The translations under genes were made by a program, and so were the position numbers. Shown one piece after another: positions 56,054-64,000 of a stretch of 64,000 nucleotides of DNA. The DNA is taken from positions 2,852,001 to 2,916,000 of the forward strand of contig CBDFJV010000007.1 of NCBI GenBank assembly GCA_965248605.1, given 5' to 3'. The stretch comes from CAUZJF01 sp965248605 (GTDB taxonomy: Bacteria > Chloroflexota > Dehalococcoidia > Lucifugimonadales > CAUZJF01). The notes under the pieces are model-generated. The model saw only the letters and a program-made list of their open reading frames with translations. It searched no databases and was not told the DNA's origin. The first letter of the stretch is position 1. Each line of letters starts with the position of its first letter.

Positions 56054-56983
56054 CTAACGCCCGTCGCCTTGAAGCAGGTCGACCATCAGAGCCTTCGACG
56101 CTTCGACGTCCACTCCAACCGCGACCCGTACCGCGCCGGCGCCGTATCGAGCCGTGGTCTTCCCTCTGCGTTTCATATCTTCGAGCTCAACCGACACCTC
56201 GGCAGACCAGTACGTCAGTAAGCTCGGCTCCAGGGCCGCGACGAGCGCCAGGGGATCGCAGAGGTTGTAGCTGTCTCGGTCGACCTGTCGCTTGAACCAG
56301 TTGCCGAGCACCCGGTTGGCTAGAGCGGCCGTCTTCGAGGCGCCTGGCACCCAAGGCAGGTCATCTCGTGTCACGACGGTTTGGTCACAGACGTCGAGAC
56401 CGACAAGCGTGACCGGCGCTCCCGACGAGAGCACGATTGCGGCGGCCTCGGGGTCGTTGTAAACGTTGAACTCGGCGTGAGGCGTCACGTTTCCAGGCAC
56501 CTCGACGGCGCCGCCCATTACCACGATCTCACGTGTCCACTCCACCAATCGAGGTTCGATCGTTAGTGCGCTAGCAACGTTAGTTAGAGGGCCCAGGGCG
56601 ACCAGCGTGATCTCGTTTGGCGCCGCCGAGACCGTATCGACGATTACCTGGTCCGCCGGCGCGAGAGAAGCATGGCTCCGCGGCTCCGGCAACCGGACGC
56701 CCAACCCCGCAGGGCCGTGGAAGTAGTAACCGTAGTGGAACGTGCCATGGAGCGGCCGCGCCGCTCCTTGCGCCACAGGCAGTCCGGGGGTCCGGTTGTC
56801 CGGAGAAACCGGAATACCGAGGTGGTCCAACAGCCGGAGTGCATTACGCGTTGTATGGGCGAGGGTGGCATTGCCGCCGATCGTCGTGATCCCTTGCACG
56901 TCGAGGCTGGGCGAGTTGAACGCCATCATCAAGGCGAGGACATCGTCGGTGCCGGGATCGGCGTCGATCAGGACCTTGGACGT
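56054..56983 (-). CDS. Inosine-uridine-type nucleoside hydrolase (non-standard start)
   Basis: A nucleoside hydrolase that would release the base from a ribonucleoside. The calcium-binding N-terminal motif LIDADPGTDDVLAL is present but lies upstream of the nearest conventional start (TTG at 56932). In frame, an ACG at 56983 lies eight bases after AAAGGAG, where a family member would start (M-S-K-V-L-I-D). So initiation may use ACG, or the start codon has been mutated. Other motifs: GITTIGGNATLA, ALGPLTNVASAL, EFNVYNDPEAAA and the C-terminal DSYNLCDPLAL. Length with the ACG start is normal at 309 residues. Confidence 0.75.
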   Translation of the reverse strand, partial: TSKVLIDADPGTDDVLALMMAFNSPSLDVQGITTIGGNATLAHTTRNALRLLDHLGIPVSPDNRTPGLPVAQGAARPLHGTFHYGYYFHGPAGLGVRLPEPRSHASLAPADQVIVDTVSAAPNEITLVALGPLTNVASALTIEPRLVEWTREIVVMGGAVEVPGNVTPHAEFNVYNDPEAAAIVLSSGAPVTLVGLDVCDQTVVTRDDLPWVPGASKTAALANRVLGNWFKRQVDRDSYNLCDPLALVAALEPSLLTYWSAEVSVELEDMKRRGKTTARYGAGAVRVAVGVDVEASKALMVDLLQGDGR

Positions 56984-57025
56984 GGCGTGAACTCCTTTGG
57001 CAGTCGTGTGGTGTAGTCCGACCTC

Positions 57026-57046
57026 GGGCGGGTCTGAGACCCGCCC
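57026..57046. repeat. REP-like palindrome upstream of nucleoside hydrolase
   Basis: GGGCGGGTCT, G, AGACCCGCCC, followed by CCTACG. A degenerate inverted relative begins at 57072 (GTAGGGGCAGGGCTGAGACC). Both lie between the nucleoside hydrolase and phosphoesterase genes. Confidence 0.75.
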
Positions 57047-57145
57047 CTACGTGTTAGTCAGGCGCGATTTCGTAGGGGCAGGGCTGAGACCTGACCGGCG
57101 CCTCAACCGCGCGCACCCGACGGCCTGCCTTCGCTCGTCCACGTT

Positions 57146-57946
57146 TTATGGACCGAGAGTGACCGAGTGATTGTCAGGATGAGGCGCCCAGGCCAGTTGT
57201 TCGCCGCGCTGGAAGCCAATAATGAAATCGGCTGCTGGATGGTGGCTATGCTTGATGGCCTCGATCACGGCGTCGTGGTCGTACTCGACGCGCCGGTGAA
57301 ATACCTGGTATCCGTCTTCGCTCGCGTCGATAACGGCGTAGCTAGCCCGCAGGTCGGGCCCGAAGGGATTGCTTACGCTGCCCGGGTTGACGACGTGAGC
57401 CGCCTGGAGACGCCTGTCGACGGCCTGATGGGAGTGGCCGCCGCACACCAGATCGACGTTGGACACCGTGATCAACGCCTCCATCTCCTCATTGCTCAGC
57501 CCTGGATGAAAGCCGCTGCCGTCGTCACGTCCGGGTGAGGCATGGGACGCCAGTAATCGCTTGCCGTCGGGGAGGGTGAGCCGCTGCTCCAGCGGGAGGT
57601 CGGCAAGCCAGTCGAACCAGCCGTGGGCACTAACGTATCCCCGGGTCCAGACGAACATTGCGGTCACCTGCGTTAGCTGCGCGACCAGCGCTGGATCGGC
57701 TTTTGCGTCGTCCAAACTCGGCGGCGGGCCCTCGCCGGTCACGACGTATCGGTCGGTGTTGCCTCGGACGAATGTGACGTCGTCGAGTCCGGTCAAGCGT
57801 TCAAGCACCGCCACCGGGTCGACGCCGATAGCCACGTGGTCGCCAAGGACCAGGTATCGTTCGACTCCCATCGCCTCTGCGTCCGCAAGGACGGCGTCGA
57901 GCGCGATTGAGTTGCCGTGTATGTCGGACAGGACACCGAGTCGCAT
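57146..57946 (-). CDS. Metallophosphoesterase
   Basis: A 266-residue calcineurin-like phosphoesterase, paralogous to the gene at 16292. Motifs SDIHGNSIALDAVLADA, LGDHVAIGVDP, RGNTDRYV, SHASPGRDD, CGGHSHQA and NPGSVSNPFG give a complete metal site. The GNTD in place of GNHD is common in YfcE-type enzymes. The ATG at 57946 was chosen; a TTG two codons earlier is possible. It follows the 57959 gene by 12 bases in the catabolic run. Confidence 0.85.
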   Translation of the reverse strand: MRLGVLSDIHGNSIALDAVLADAEAMGVERYLVLGDHVAIGVDPVAVLERLTGLDDVTFVRGNTDRYVVTGEGPPPSLDDAKADPALVAQLTQVTAMFVWTRGYVSAHGWFDWLADLPLEQRLTLPDGKRLLASHASPGRDDGSGFHPGLSNEEMEALITVSNVDLVCGGHSHQAVDRRLQAAHVVNPGSVSNPFGPDLRASYAVIDASEDGYQVFHRRVEYDHDAVIEAIKHSHHPAADFIIGFQRGEQLAWAPHPDNHSVTLGP

Positions 57947-57958
57947 AAGCAATATCCT

Positions 57959-59530
57959 CTATCCGGACATCGGGGCGACCCTCTGGACGTCGAGGCCCTC
58001 GGGTCGCACGTAATCCTTGTAACGCGTCAATATCTCGACCCCGTTCACGCTGCGGGCGAAGCCGGCCTTGGGGGCTTGCTTCTTCGTCTCGATTTCCAGG
58101 ACGTTCTCGCCTCGCTTCACATCGTCGATTTCGAGCTTGTAGCGGAACCAGTGGGCCGACATTCCCAGCGGGGCTTGCAGTGACATGCCGCCACGTAGTG
58201 AAGTCTTCATTTCAAGGGCGCGCTCGTCGTTGATCTCGGCGTCCGCAGCCGAGAGGACCCTGCCGTTGAAGCGGGTCTCGATCTCGTCCTCGATACAGTA
58301 GTACGAGTAGCGGATGGTGAGCACCGGTTTGCGCATCTCGCCGTCCGCTCGGGCGCTGTCGACATCGTCGGCGACCAAGATCTTGATCGAGGCCGTCTTG
58401 CCCTCCTCAAGCTCTACAGGAAGCTGGCGCTCCGGTGTCGTGGTGGGTTCGGCAAGGACTCCTTCACGTGGCGAGAGCATGTACCGCTTGGCGTAGCGGT
58501 TGAAGACCTCAGGGTATCCGAGCTCCCGCAGGATCTGGTACTCCCGTTCTGCAAAGGGCCAGAGGAAGTACCCGTTGTACTGGCCCGCATAGCCTTGTAA
58601 CTCCAGGGTCTTCCCGAGGGCACGGAACATCTCGATGCTCGGCACGCCGACGCGTTCGTCGTAGACCCGGCGCGGCGGTCGATAGTATGCCGCGCCGCCG
58701 GCTGCGTTGGCCGCGTCCGGCAGCCACTTCGCCTGGATTCCGGTATCGATTACCACGTTGCCGTCCTGGCCGACCACGTAGTCGATGCTACCTTCTCGGA
58801 ACACTGCTTCGACGTCCAGCCCCATAGCAAGGCATTCTTCGCGCTTGAGGGGCACCCGGGCCATGACGGGAATCTCTCGGCCTTGCTGCTCTCCGGCTTC
58901 GTTCGCCAGCTCGCGCACCTGGGCCATGAAGCGGGTCATTACCGGGACGCTCTTTTCGACGTCACCCTTCTTGAAGTAGTTGCCTCCGAACATGAAGTCG
59001 AGCTCGATGCCGTCCGGCTGGTAATCGAAGAGCACTTCTCGCAATAGATCGAGCTTGTACTGCCGGACCGCCTCGTTGGCGAAGTCGTACGACCACTCTG
59101 CACGTCCCTCTTCATCGATGCAGACTTCCTTGCCGCGCTCCCACTTCAGCGAGCCGCACCGTTCGTCGTACTGGGCCGAGTTGTCCTGGAGCTTCAGGCT
59201 CGGGTATACGGATACGCCAAGCTCGCGACCGCGGTTGACTACCTCGCGAAGCTGGTCGGTACCCTTCTTGAAGCTCTCCTCGGCCATGCGCATGATCCGC
59301 CAGTCGATGTAGTTCTCCCACACCTCTTTGTTCTGGCCGATGACGCGCCCAACCTTGCTGTTGTGGAAGAAGACGTCGCCGTAGCCCAAGCCCAGCACAA
59401 GGGAGTCAGCGCCTGTGCCCGCGACCTCGTCGACGGGCCACTGGAGCATGTGGATGCTGGCGGGCGGTTCGATCCGCTTGCCGTGAAAGTGATGGGCGTC
59501 GTTGTAGTAGATCAGTCTCGGTTTTTTCAA
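57959..59530 (-). CDS. Putative glycoside-hydrolase-like TIM-barrel protein
   Basis: A 523-residue protein. The start is TTG at 59530 with AGGAGG six bases upstream. The first two thirds look like a beta/alpha barrel: PRLIYYNDAHHFH, a FKKGTDQLREVVNRGRELGV segment, and GIELDFMFGGNYF, where the Asp/Glu pair is at a glycoside-hydrolase-like strand end. The last third is a beta-rich domain. I do not recognise a named family. It sits among sugar- and small-molecule-metabolism genes in the minus-strand run, so a role on a glycoside is plausible but not shown. Confidence 0.55.
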   Translation of the reverse strand: MKKPRLIYYNDAHHFHGKRIEPPASIHMLQWPVDEVAGTGADSLVLGLGYGDVFFHNSKVGRVIGQNKEVWENYIDWRIMRMAEESFKKGTDQLREVVNRGRELGVSVYPSLKLQDNSAQYDERCGSLKWERGKEVCIDEEGRAEWSYDFANEAVRQYKLDLLREVLFDYQPDGIELDFMFGGNYFKKGDVEKSVPVMTRFMAQVRELANEAGEQQGREIPVMARVPLKREECLAMGLDVEAVFREGSIDYVVGQDGNVVIDTGIQAKWLPDAANAAGGAAYYRPPRRVYDERVGVPSIEMFRALGKTLELQGYAGQYNGYFLWPFAEREYQILRELGYPEVFNRYAKRYMLSPREGVLAEPTTTPERQLPVELEEGKTASIKILVADDVDSARADGEMRKPVLTIRYSYYCIEDEIETRFNGRVLSAADAEINDERALEMKTSLRGGMSLQAPLGMSAHWFRYKLEIDDVKRGENVLEIETKKQAPKAGFARSVNGVEILTRYKDYVRPEGLDVQRVAPMSG

Positions 59531-59575
59531 TCGGTCCTCCTGAGGTTCACTGTAGAACACTGTGAGCGCCCGACC

Positions 59576-59625
59576 TTCGCTCATGGTGAGCCCTTCGGCG
59601 AAGCTCAGGACAGGCTTGTCGAACC
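59576..59625 (-). repeat. Dispersed repeat (GTTCGACAAGCC..GAGCTTCGCCGAAGG type)
   Basis: On the minus strand it reads GGTTCGACAAGCCTGTCC and then TGAGC, TTCGCCGAAGGGCTCACC. Similar sequence appears at 45000-45030 (CACCCTGAGCCCTGTCGAAGG). It belongs to the class of CCTGAGC..TCGAAGG repeats and lies between two genes. Confidence 0.5.
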
Positions 59626-59634
59626 ATATACCGT

Positions 59635-60786
59635 CTACTCTTTCGTGTAGGTGGCCATGTCCTGCATATAGCGCTCCCGTCCGTACACGTCCTTCTTGTA
59701 GTTCCAGCGGGCGTTGACAGGATACATCTTCAGGCTACGGTCTTCGAGGGGTAGCTTGACTGGAGCCTGCCCCCTGCGCGCCGACTCTCTCAACGCGACG
59801 CAAATTTCCAGGGACTTCCGCAGGTCTTCGCCGGTGCTGAGCTTGAGGGGTGTGCCGTTGTCCAGCGATTCCACGAGGGCGTCGACGGTTGCCATCATGC
59901 CGGGTGTTGGGACGCGCCAGCCTTCTTGGTCGTAGGCGAGCTTGCCTCCGAGACCCCGCGTTGGGAACAGTCCTTCGACTTCCTCGAGGTCTCCCAGCCT
60001 TTGTGATTCGTCCGTGTGGCCCTCTTTGAGGAGATGGAGCCCCTGGCTATCGTCGTACAGGAGTCCGGTGGCGCCAACGACTTCGAAACGGCCGCCCGCA
60101 ACCTTTTTCGCGCCCTGTTTGACATGGATGAACACCTCGACGCCGTTGTCGAAGCGGACATATCCGCCGATGCCGCCGAATCCAGCAGCGCCTTCCTCGT
60201 GCCCTTCCTCATAGTCGCTGGATGCGTCACCCTCTACCCAGCCTGTCACCCACTCGGCTACTGGGTCGCCGGCGAAGTGGAGGGCGAGATTCATGCCGTG
60301 GCAACCTCCCTGACCAAGCGAGTCGTAGACGTTGATGCTCTGGACGTCCCCGATTTCGCCCGCCTCTACCAGATCCCGCGCCTTCCAGTACTCGGGGTAG
60401 TTTAGTGCCACTAAGCCCGCCGCAAAGAAGATGCTTCTCTCGCGGCACTCTTCGACCATCCGGTCCGCGTCATCGAGGCTGGCGGTGAGCGGCTTCTCGC
60501 ACGAGACCGCCTTCACCCCCGCCTGCGCGGACGCGACCACTGCGCCGGCGTTGGCTCGCACGGGCAGCACGGGCGCCGAGATGTCGATACGCTCCGTGGC
60601 CAACATCTCGTTGTAGTCGTCGTAGGCTGGCACTCCGAAGCGCTCGCGGAACAAGTCGAGGTTCTCCGGGTCGGTGTCTGCGACCGCGACGACCTCGGTC
60701 CGCGGATGGATGGCGTAGCCACGGGCGTGATGGGTCCCCTGGCGGCCGCCGCCTATGATCCCGACGCGATACGTTTCGTCTGTCAA
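59635..60786 (-). CDS. Gfo/Idh/MocA family oxidoreductase
   Basis: A 383-residue NAD(P)-dependent dehydrogenase, typical of sugar and inositol metabolism. The Rossmann start YRVGIIGGGRQGTHHARGY, DTDPENLDLF, and the catalytic-region EKPLTASLDDADRM are present. The start is a TTG at 60786 with AGGAG upstream. The GGCHGMNLALHFAGD segment provides the conserved His. It is between the glycosidase-like gene and the phosphotriesterase-like gene. Confidence 0.85.
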   Translation of the reverse strand: MTDETYRVGIIGGGRQGTHHARGYAIHPRTEVVAVADTDPENLDLFRERFGVPAYDDYNEMLATERIDISAPVLPVRANAGAVVASAQAGVKAVSCEKPLTASLDDADRMVEECRERSIFFAAGLVALNYPEYWKARDLVEAGEIGDVQSINVYDSLGQGGCHGMNLALHFAGDPVAEWVTGWVEGDASSDYEEGHEEGAAGFGGIGGYVRFDNGVEVFIHVKQGAKKVAGGRFEVVGATGLLYDDSQGLHLLKEGHTDESQRLGDLEEVEGLFPTRGLGGKLAYDQEGWRVPTPGMMATVDALVESLDNGTPLKLSTGEDLRKSLEICVALRESARRGQAPVKLPLEDRSLKMYPVNARWNYKKDVYGRERYMQDMATYTKE

Positions 60787-60850
60787 TGTCTTTCTCCTAG
60801 CGAGACGCCATGGTCGAACGATCCCGCGGCCCATGCCCCGAAGGCATACC

Positions 60851-61942
60851 TCAGACGAATGCCAGGAGCCGCGCCGGGTTCTGCACCAGAATCTTCTCGA
60901 CCGCTTCCTCGGATATTGCGGCTTCGCGCATTCGGGACACAACGTTGTTGAGGATGTGGGCGTAGCCGTGGCCGCCGTATTTCGATGTCCGGTGTTTCGT
61001 GCAGATGTCCTGAGCGATTAAGATCCGGGACCCGTGCCCGTCGTCGATGAGGCGCTTGACGAAGGCGATGCGCTGGGCGTCGGACGGCGTGTCCATCGTC
61101 GATAAGGGATAGTACGACGTCTCCCAGCCGAAGCCGTCGTACTCAAGGTAGCAGCCCCTGGCGGCCAACTCGAGCACGTCGTCGACCTCGCGGAACGTGC
61201 GGTCGAGGTGGCACATGACAACTCGCTCCACGTCGGCGCCTGCTTCGGTCAGGATGTCTAGTATCTCGAAAGGCGCTCGCGGGTCGCGGCCTGGATGGAC
61301 CGATATGGCCGCGCCGGTCTCCCGCTGCGCCCAGGCCGCCGCCTTCAGGACTTTTCGCTCGTCTGGGGTCAATGGCCATGAGCAACCCAACTCCCCGATG
61401 ATACCCGCTCTGACCCCTGTGTCTCCGACGCCAACTCGGATGTCGTCGACGAGCTCCTGTGCGACCTCAGCTTCGCTCTTGTCGGGTAGGCTCGTGGGCT
61501 GGGCGCCATCGACGTAGTACCCCGCCCCCATGATGACGTGTAGCCCGGTGGCGCGGGCGATGCGTGCCAGCGCCTTCGGGTCGCGGCCGATGCCGATCGA
61601 GGTGACGTCCACGATCGTCTGCCCCCCGGCCATCTTGTAGAGCATGGCTTCGGAAACGGCGACCTCCTCGTCCAGCAGTTCCAGGTTGTCGCGGTTCCTG
61701 AAGGCGTCGTAGCTGGTCCAACCGTAGCTCCCGATGTCCACCGGGCCCGCAGACCTGAGCCGGCCACTCGCCTCGGCCGGTTCTCTCAACAGGCAAGTCA
61801 GGTCAATGAGCAAGTGCTCGTGGGTGGTGGTATAGCCTAGATCCTCCGGCTTCACTGGACCTAGGACAGTTTGCACCAGACCCGTATTGATTTGGTTGGA
61901 CAAACGCTCGCGAGCTCTCGGGCGCATGCCAGGCACCCCCAC
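60851..61942 (-). CDS. Phosphotriesterase-family metal-dependent hydrolase
   Basis: A 363-residue amidohydrolase of the PTE/aryldialkylphosphatase-related family. The metal-site motifs are TTHEHLLIDL, GIIGELGCSWPLTPDE (with Glu where phosphotriesterase has the carboxylated lysine, as in many lactonase relatives), SVHPGRDP, MCHLDRTF and AQDICTKH. Natural substrates of the group include lactones and phosphoesters; this one is unknown. The start may be 61942 or a later ATG at 61927. Confidence 0.82.
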   Translation of the reverse strand: MGVPGMRPRARERLSNQINTGLVQTVLGPVKPEDLGYTTTHEHLLIDLTCLLREPAEASGRLRSAGPVDIGSYGWTSYDAFRNRDNLELLDEEVAVSEAMLYKMAGGQTIVDVTSIGIGRDPKALARIARATGLHVIMGAGYYVDGAQPTSLPDKSEAEVAQELVDDIRVGVGDTGVRAGIIGELGCSWPLTPDERKVLKAAAWAQRETGAAISVHPGRDPRAPFEILDILTEAGADVERVVMCHLDRTFREVDDVLELAARGCYLEYDGFGWETSYYPLSTMDTPSDAQRIAFVKRLIDDGHGSRILIAQDICTKHRTSKYGGHGYAHILNNVVSRMREAAISEEAVEKILVQNPARLLAFV

Positions 61943-61949
61943 TATCTTG

Positions 61950-62858
61950 CTATCTTGAGCCGAATCGCGCGGCCTGGTCGGCGATGTCTATCCCAACCAG
62001 CTCGCTCCAGGCCGCTAGCAGCCTGTTCGTGATGTCGCCCGGCTTGCCGTCGCCGACCGGCCGGCGGTCCACGCAGGTCACCGGAACCATGCACCATGGC
62101 GTCGTGGCGAAGAACACCTCGTCGGCCGTGTAGACGTCGTAAGGCTCCAGGTCTTCCTCGGCGACGGGAATCTCGAGTTGATGCGCCAGATCGTAGACCA
62201 TCTGCCTCGAAACGCCCTGAAGGATGCTACGGTCGGTCGGGGAGCGGATGATTCCGTTTGTAACTACGAAAGCGTTATACCCGGACCCCTCGGTTATGCT
62301 GCCGCGCTCGTCTCTCAGAATTGGCAGAGCACCAGCGTCAACGTCGTTGGCCTCGAGCTCGGCAAGGCTGAAGTTCATTCTGCTGTAGTGCTTGATCTTC
62401 GGATCGAGGGCTTCCGGCGAGTAGCTCCGCGTCCTGGTGATCACCGCCCGCATCCCTTCGTCGTAGGCGCGGTGAAAGTTGTAGAAGTCGATGGGGTTGA
62501 CGCGGATGCCAACGGTGGGGGTTTCCGCCAACCACGCGTGGCGTCCGGGCCCCCGGGTGACGAACTGGTGGACGTTGAAGTCGCCGGCCTCCGCCAGCAT
62601 GTGCCGGTTGCGGTCGATTGCTTCTTCGCTGACTTCGACGAACTCGTCGACCGAAAGGTCCGGCTCGATTCGGGCGTACTTCAGCGAGCGGTAGAGCCTC
62701 TCGACGTGCTCCTTCATGCGGAAGCTCTTCCCGTTGAACGTGCGCTCGACCTCGTAGACGGTGTCACCGATGAAGAAGCCCCGATCGAGGGCATCGATCC
62801 GTAGCTCGCCGAGTGGTATCCAGTCGCCGTTCAGATAAGCGACGTAATCTTGCGTCAC
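61950..62858 (-). CDS. Class IV aminotransferase (branched-chain / D-amino acid type)
   Basis: A 302-residue PLP enzyme of the class IV fold. YLNGDWIPLGELRIDALDRG starts the protein, the PLP lysine is in KIKHYSRMNFSLAELEA, and GSITEGSGYNAFVV and GVSRQMVYDL are later. It converts branched-chain or D-amino acids and keto acids. The GTG start overlaps the end of the enolase-superfamily gene by four bases (GTGA), so the two are coupled. Confidence 0.85.
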   Translation of the reverse strand: MTQDYVAYLNGDWIPLGELRIDALDRGFFIGDTVYEVERTFNGKSFRMKEHVERLYRSLKYARIEPDLSVDEFVEVSEEAIDRNRHMLAEAGDFNVHQFVTRGPGRHAWLAETPTVGIRVNPIDFYNFHRAYDEGMRAVITRTRSYSPEALDPKIKHYSRMNFSLAELEANDVDAGALPILRDERGSITEGSGYNAFVVTNGIIRSPTDRSILQGVSRQMVYDLAHQLEIPVAEEDLEPYDVYTADEVFFATTPWCMVPVTCVDRRPVGDGKPGDITNRLLAAWSELVGIDIADQAARFGSR

Positions 62859-64000
62859 GCAGTTCCCAGTCCATCGTCGAAGAAAGACCCTTCTCGCTGT
62901 GCTCGATTGAAGGTCTCCTCGAACTCCGGCGTGCCGTCGTCTTCCCAGGACTCGGTCCGGAGCCCCCGGGTCACGCCCTCTTCGGTTCCCGTTATCCGGG
63001 TGACGGAGGGCGGGCCCGCAGAATAGACCTTGCGGCCACCCGGCAGGTGCAGGACGCCGACGTACCTAGGCGGCTCGACCGGTGCATTAGACGCGAACTT
63101 TGCGACCGCCTCCTCGTCCACCTCGAACCCCAAGCCGGGCGCCTCTGGCACCTGCGAGAAGCCCTCTATCACGGGTATCCGCTCGGTCGTGATGTCTTCT
63201 TCGTACTGGTCGTCGAGGGCGATCAAGTGACCTGTCATAGTCGGCAGCACCGCCGCCATGTGTAGCGCCTGGGCCTTGGCGAGCGTGCCACCGGTGAGCT
63301 GCATTATGGTCTGGACGTTGGCCTTGCCGCAGGCCACGCCCCTCGCCAGGGAGTCGCCGATGCTGCACGTGGGGAGCCCGTCGCCGAGCATGTAGATGTC
63401 GGCCATCCCGTGGATGATCTCCTGCATTCCGCCCAACGGCGGCCTGTGCAGGACGATGGGGATGGTCGTCTTCTCGCGCAGGCGCCGCCAGCCGTCGAGA
63501 TCGTTCCGGTTCAGAGGGTCTTCGATGAAGCCGACAACGGGGTGCTTCTCGAGCTCCGCAATGATCGGCAGCAGGGCGCCCAGGGTGCGGCTCCCGTTGA
63601 AGTCGTAATGAATCTTGAACCCCTCCGGCGCGACTTCCTCGGCCAGCCGCGTCTGCTCCATCACGTCATGAGTCGCGCTGGTGTGCATCTTGAAGACCAT
63701 GTATCCCTGGTCGACGGCCCTGACGATCTCGTCGCGGAAGACCTCGGGAGGAGACGGCCGCGTCCATGCCGCCACCGTCACGGCGTCCCGTACCTTTTGG
63801 CCCATCAGCTTGTAGGCAGGGACTTCGACGTGTTTGCCCATGACGTCGTAAAGGGCGCCGCCCAGGGCAGGGGAGAAGGTATTGTTGATGAAGTCGAAGG
63901 GGTTGCGGCCGATCAGCGAGTCGACAAACGAGTCGTCGGGCGGAGTCCAATTGGCCCGCGTCCGTTCGTCTCCGTAGCCCACGAGACCGTTATCGGTGCG
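62855..64000 (-). CDS. Mandelate racemase/muconate lactonizing-type enzyme (partial)
   Basis: At least 381 residues of an enolase-superfamily enzyme; the frame continues past the window end, so the N-terminus is missing. Metal-ligand regions are HYDFNGSRTLGALLP and GFIEDPLNR, followed by PIVLHRPPL where a third glutamate would be expected but is not evident. The C-terminus has GGTLAKAQALHMAAVLPTMT and LDDQYEEDI. Such enzymes dehydrate or racemise acid sugars. It is the first visible gene of the catabolic run and is coupled to the aminotransferase. Confidence 0.82.
   Translation of the reverse strand, partial: RTDNGLVGYGDERTRANWTPPDDSFVDSLIGRNPFDFINNTFSPALGGALYDVMGKHVEVPAYKLMGQKVRDAVTVAAWTRPSPPEVFRDEIVRAVDQGYMVFKMHTSATHDVMEQTRLAEEVAPEGFKIHYDFNGSRTLGALLPIIAELEKHPVVGFIEDPLNRNDLDGWRRLREKTTIPIVLHRPPLGGMQEIIHGMADIYMLGDGLPTCSIGDSLARGVACGKANVQTIMQLTGGTLAKAQALHMAAVLPTMTGHLIALDDQYEEDITTERIPVIEGFSQVPEAPGLGFEVDEEAVAKFASNAPVEPPRYVGVLHLPGGRKVYSAGPPSVTRITGTEEGVTRGLRTESWEDDGTPEFEETFNRAQREGSFFDDGLGTA

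Overview
The window is a 64-kb piece of a GC-rich bacterial chromosome with no rRNA or tRNA gene that I could find. The mix suggests a Chloroflexota bacterium, most likely a SAR202-like or other Dehalococcoidia lineage: a YvcK protein with two N-terminal membrane helices, a siroheme/heme gene cluster with a fused AhbA-AhbB protein, nickel superoxide dismutase, and a run of catabolic genes (enolase superfamily, phosphotriesterase, Gfo/Idh/MocA, CehA/McbA). This placement is inference from gene content; no marker phylogeny was possible.

Layout. 1-6.8 kb: the tail of uvrB, an FHA membrane protein, a SufT-like/Mrp pair for Fe-S metabolism, a truncated histidine kinase, a degenerate response regulator with a divergent 43-residue peptide gene, a ketopantoate-reductase-like enzyme and an MFS carrier. 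7-18.7 kb: two inverted, nearly identical 1,706-bp IS1380-family elements flank rhomboid, CehA/McbA, ABC ATPase, Yip1, coiled-coil, FHA and phosphoesterase genes. Copy 1 splits a small helix-turn-helix gene; copy 2 sits 13 bp upstream of the phosphoesterase start. 19-24.7 kb: a signalling cluster with a LuxR-type response regulator, a coiled-coil/NHL lipoprotein (frameshifted), a sialidase-like protein, and a histidine kinase whose sensor is a PhnD-like binding protein behind a lipobox. 25-30.5 kb: small HTH genes, a 233-bp tandem repeat, DUF1802, an aldo/keto reductase, an EVE-domain protein carrying dispersed repeats in its coding sequence, and a Cys-nucleophile alpha/beta hydrolase.

30.5-39.5 kb is core housekeeping: ispD-ispF-cysS overlapping on the plus strand, then gatB, yvcK, secG, a SAM hydroxide adenosyltransferase broken by an in-frame TGA, a PQQ-type sugar dehydrogenase, and pcm. 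39.6-46.1 kb is a plus-strand tetrapyrrole cluster (ahbAB fusion, precorrin-2 dehydrogenase, hemC, cobA-hemD fusion, hemB) followed by the nickel SOD protease and sodN, closed by a strong bidirectional terminator. 48.9-56 kb is a minus-strand SUF operon: sufB, sufC, sufD, sufU, rrf2, Rieske ferredoxin, sufS, second sufU. It has a recognisable promoter and a candidate operator at the start site. 56-64 kb is a minus-strand catabolic run: nucleoside hydrolase, phosphoesterase, sugar-hydrolase-like protein, Gfo/Idh/MocA, phosphotriesterase-like, class IV aminotransferase and an enolase-superfamily enzyme that runs off the window.

The most striking feature at a second scale is the density of small dispersed repeats. 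They include a non-autonomous element with 9-bp target duplications (two copies), a 131-bp repeat pair, a GGGCGGGT..ACCCGCCCCTAC palindrome family, an ATTCCGGC..GCCGGAAT palindrome family, heptamer arrays, and repeats that have become coding sequence or supply stop codons. Three genes are disrupted by a single event each (amber codon, opal codon, frameshift). The likely biology is heavy Fe-S and tetrapyrrole investment, Ni-based superoxide defence, and breakdown of varied organic solutes.
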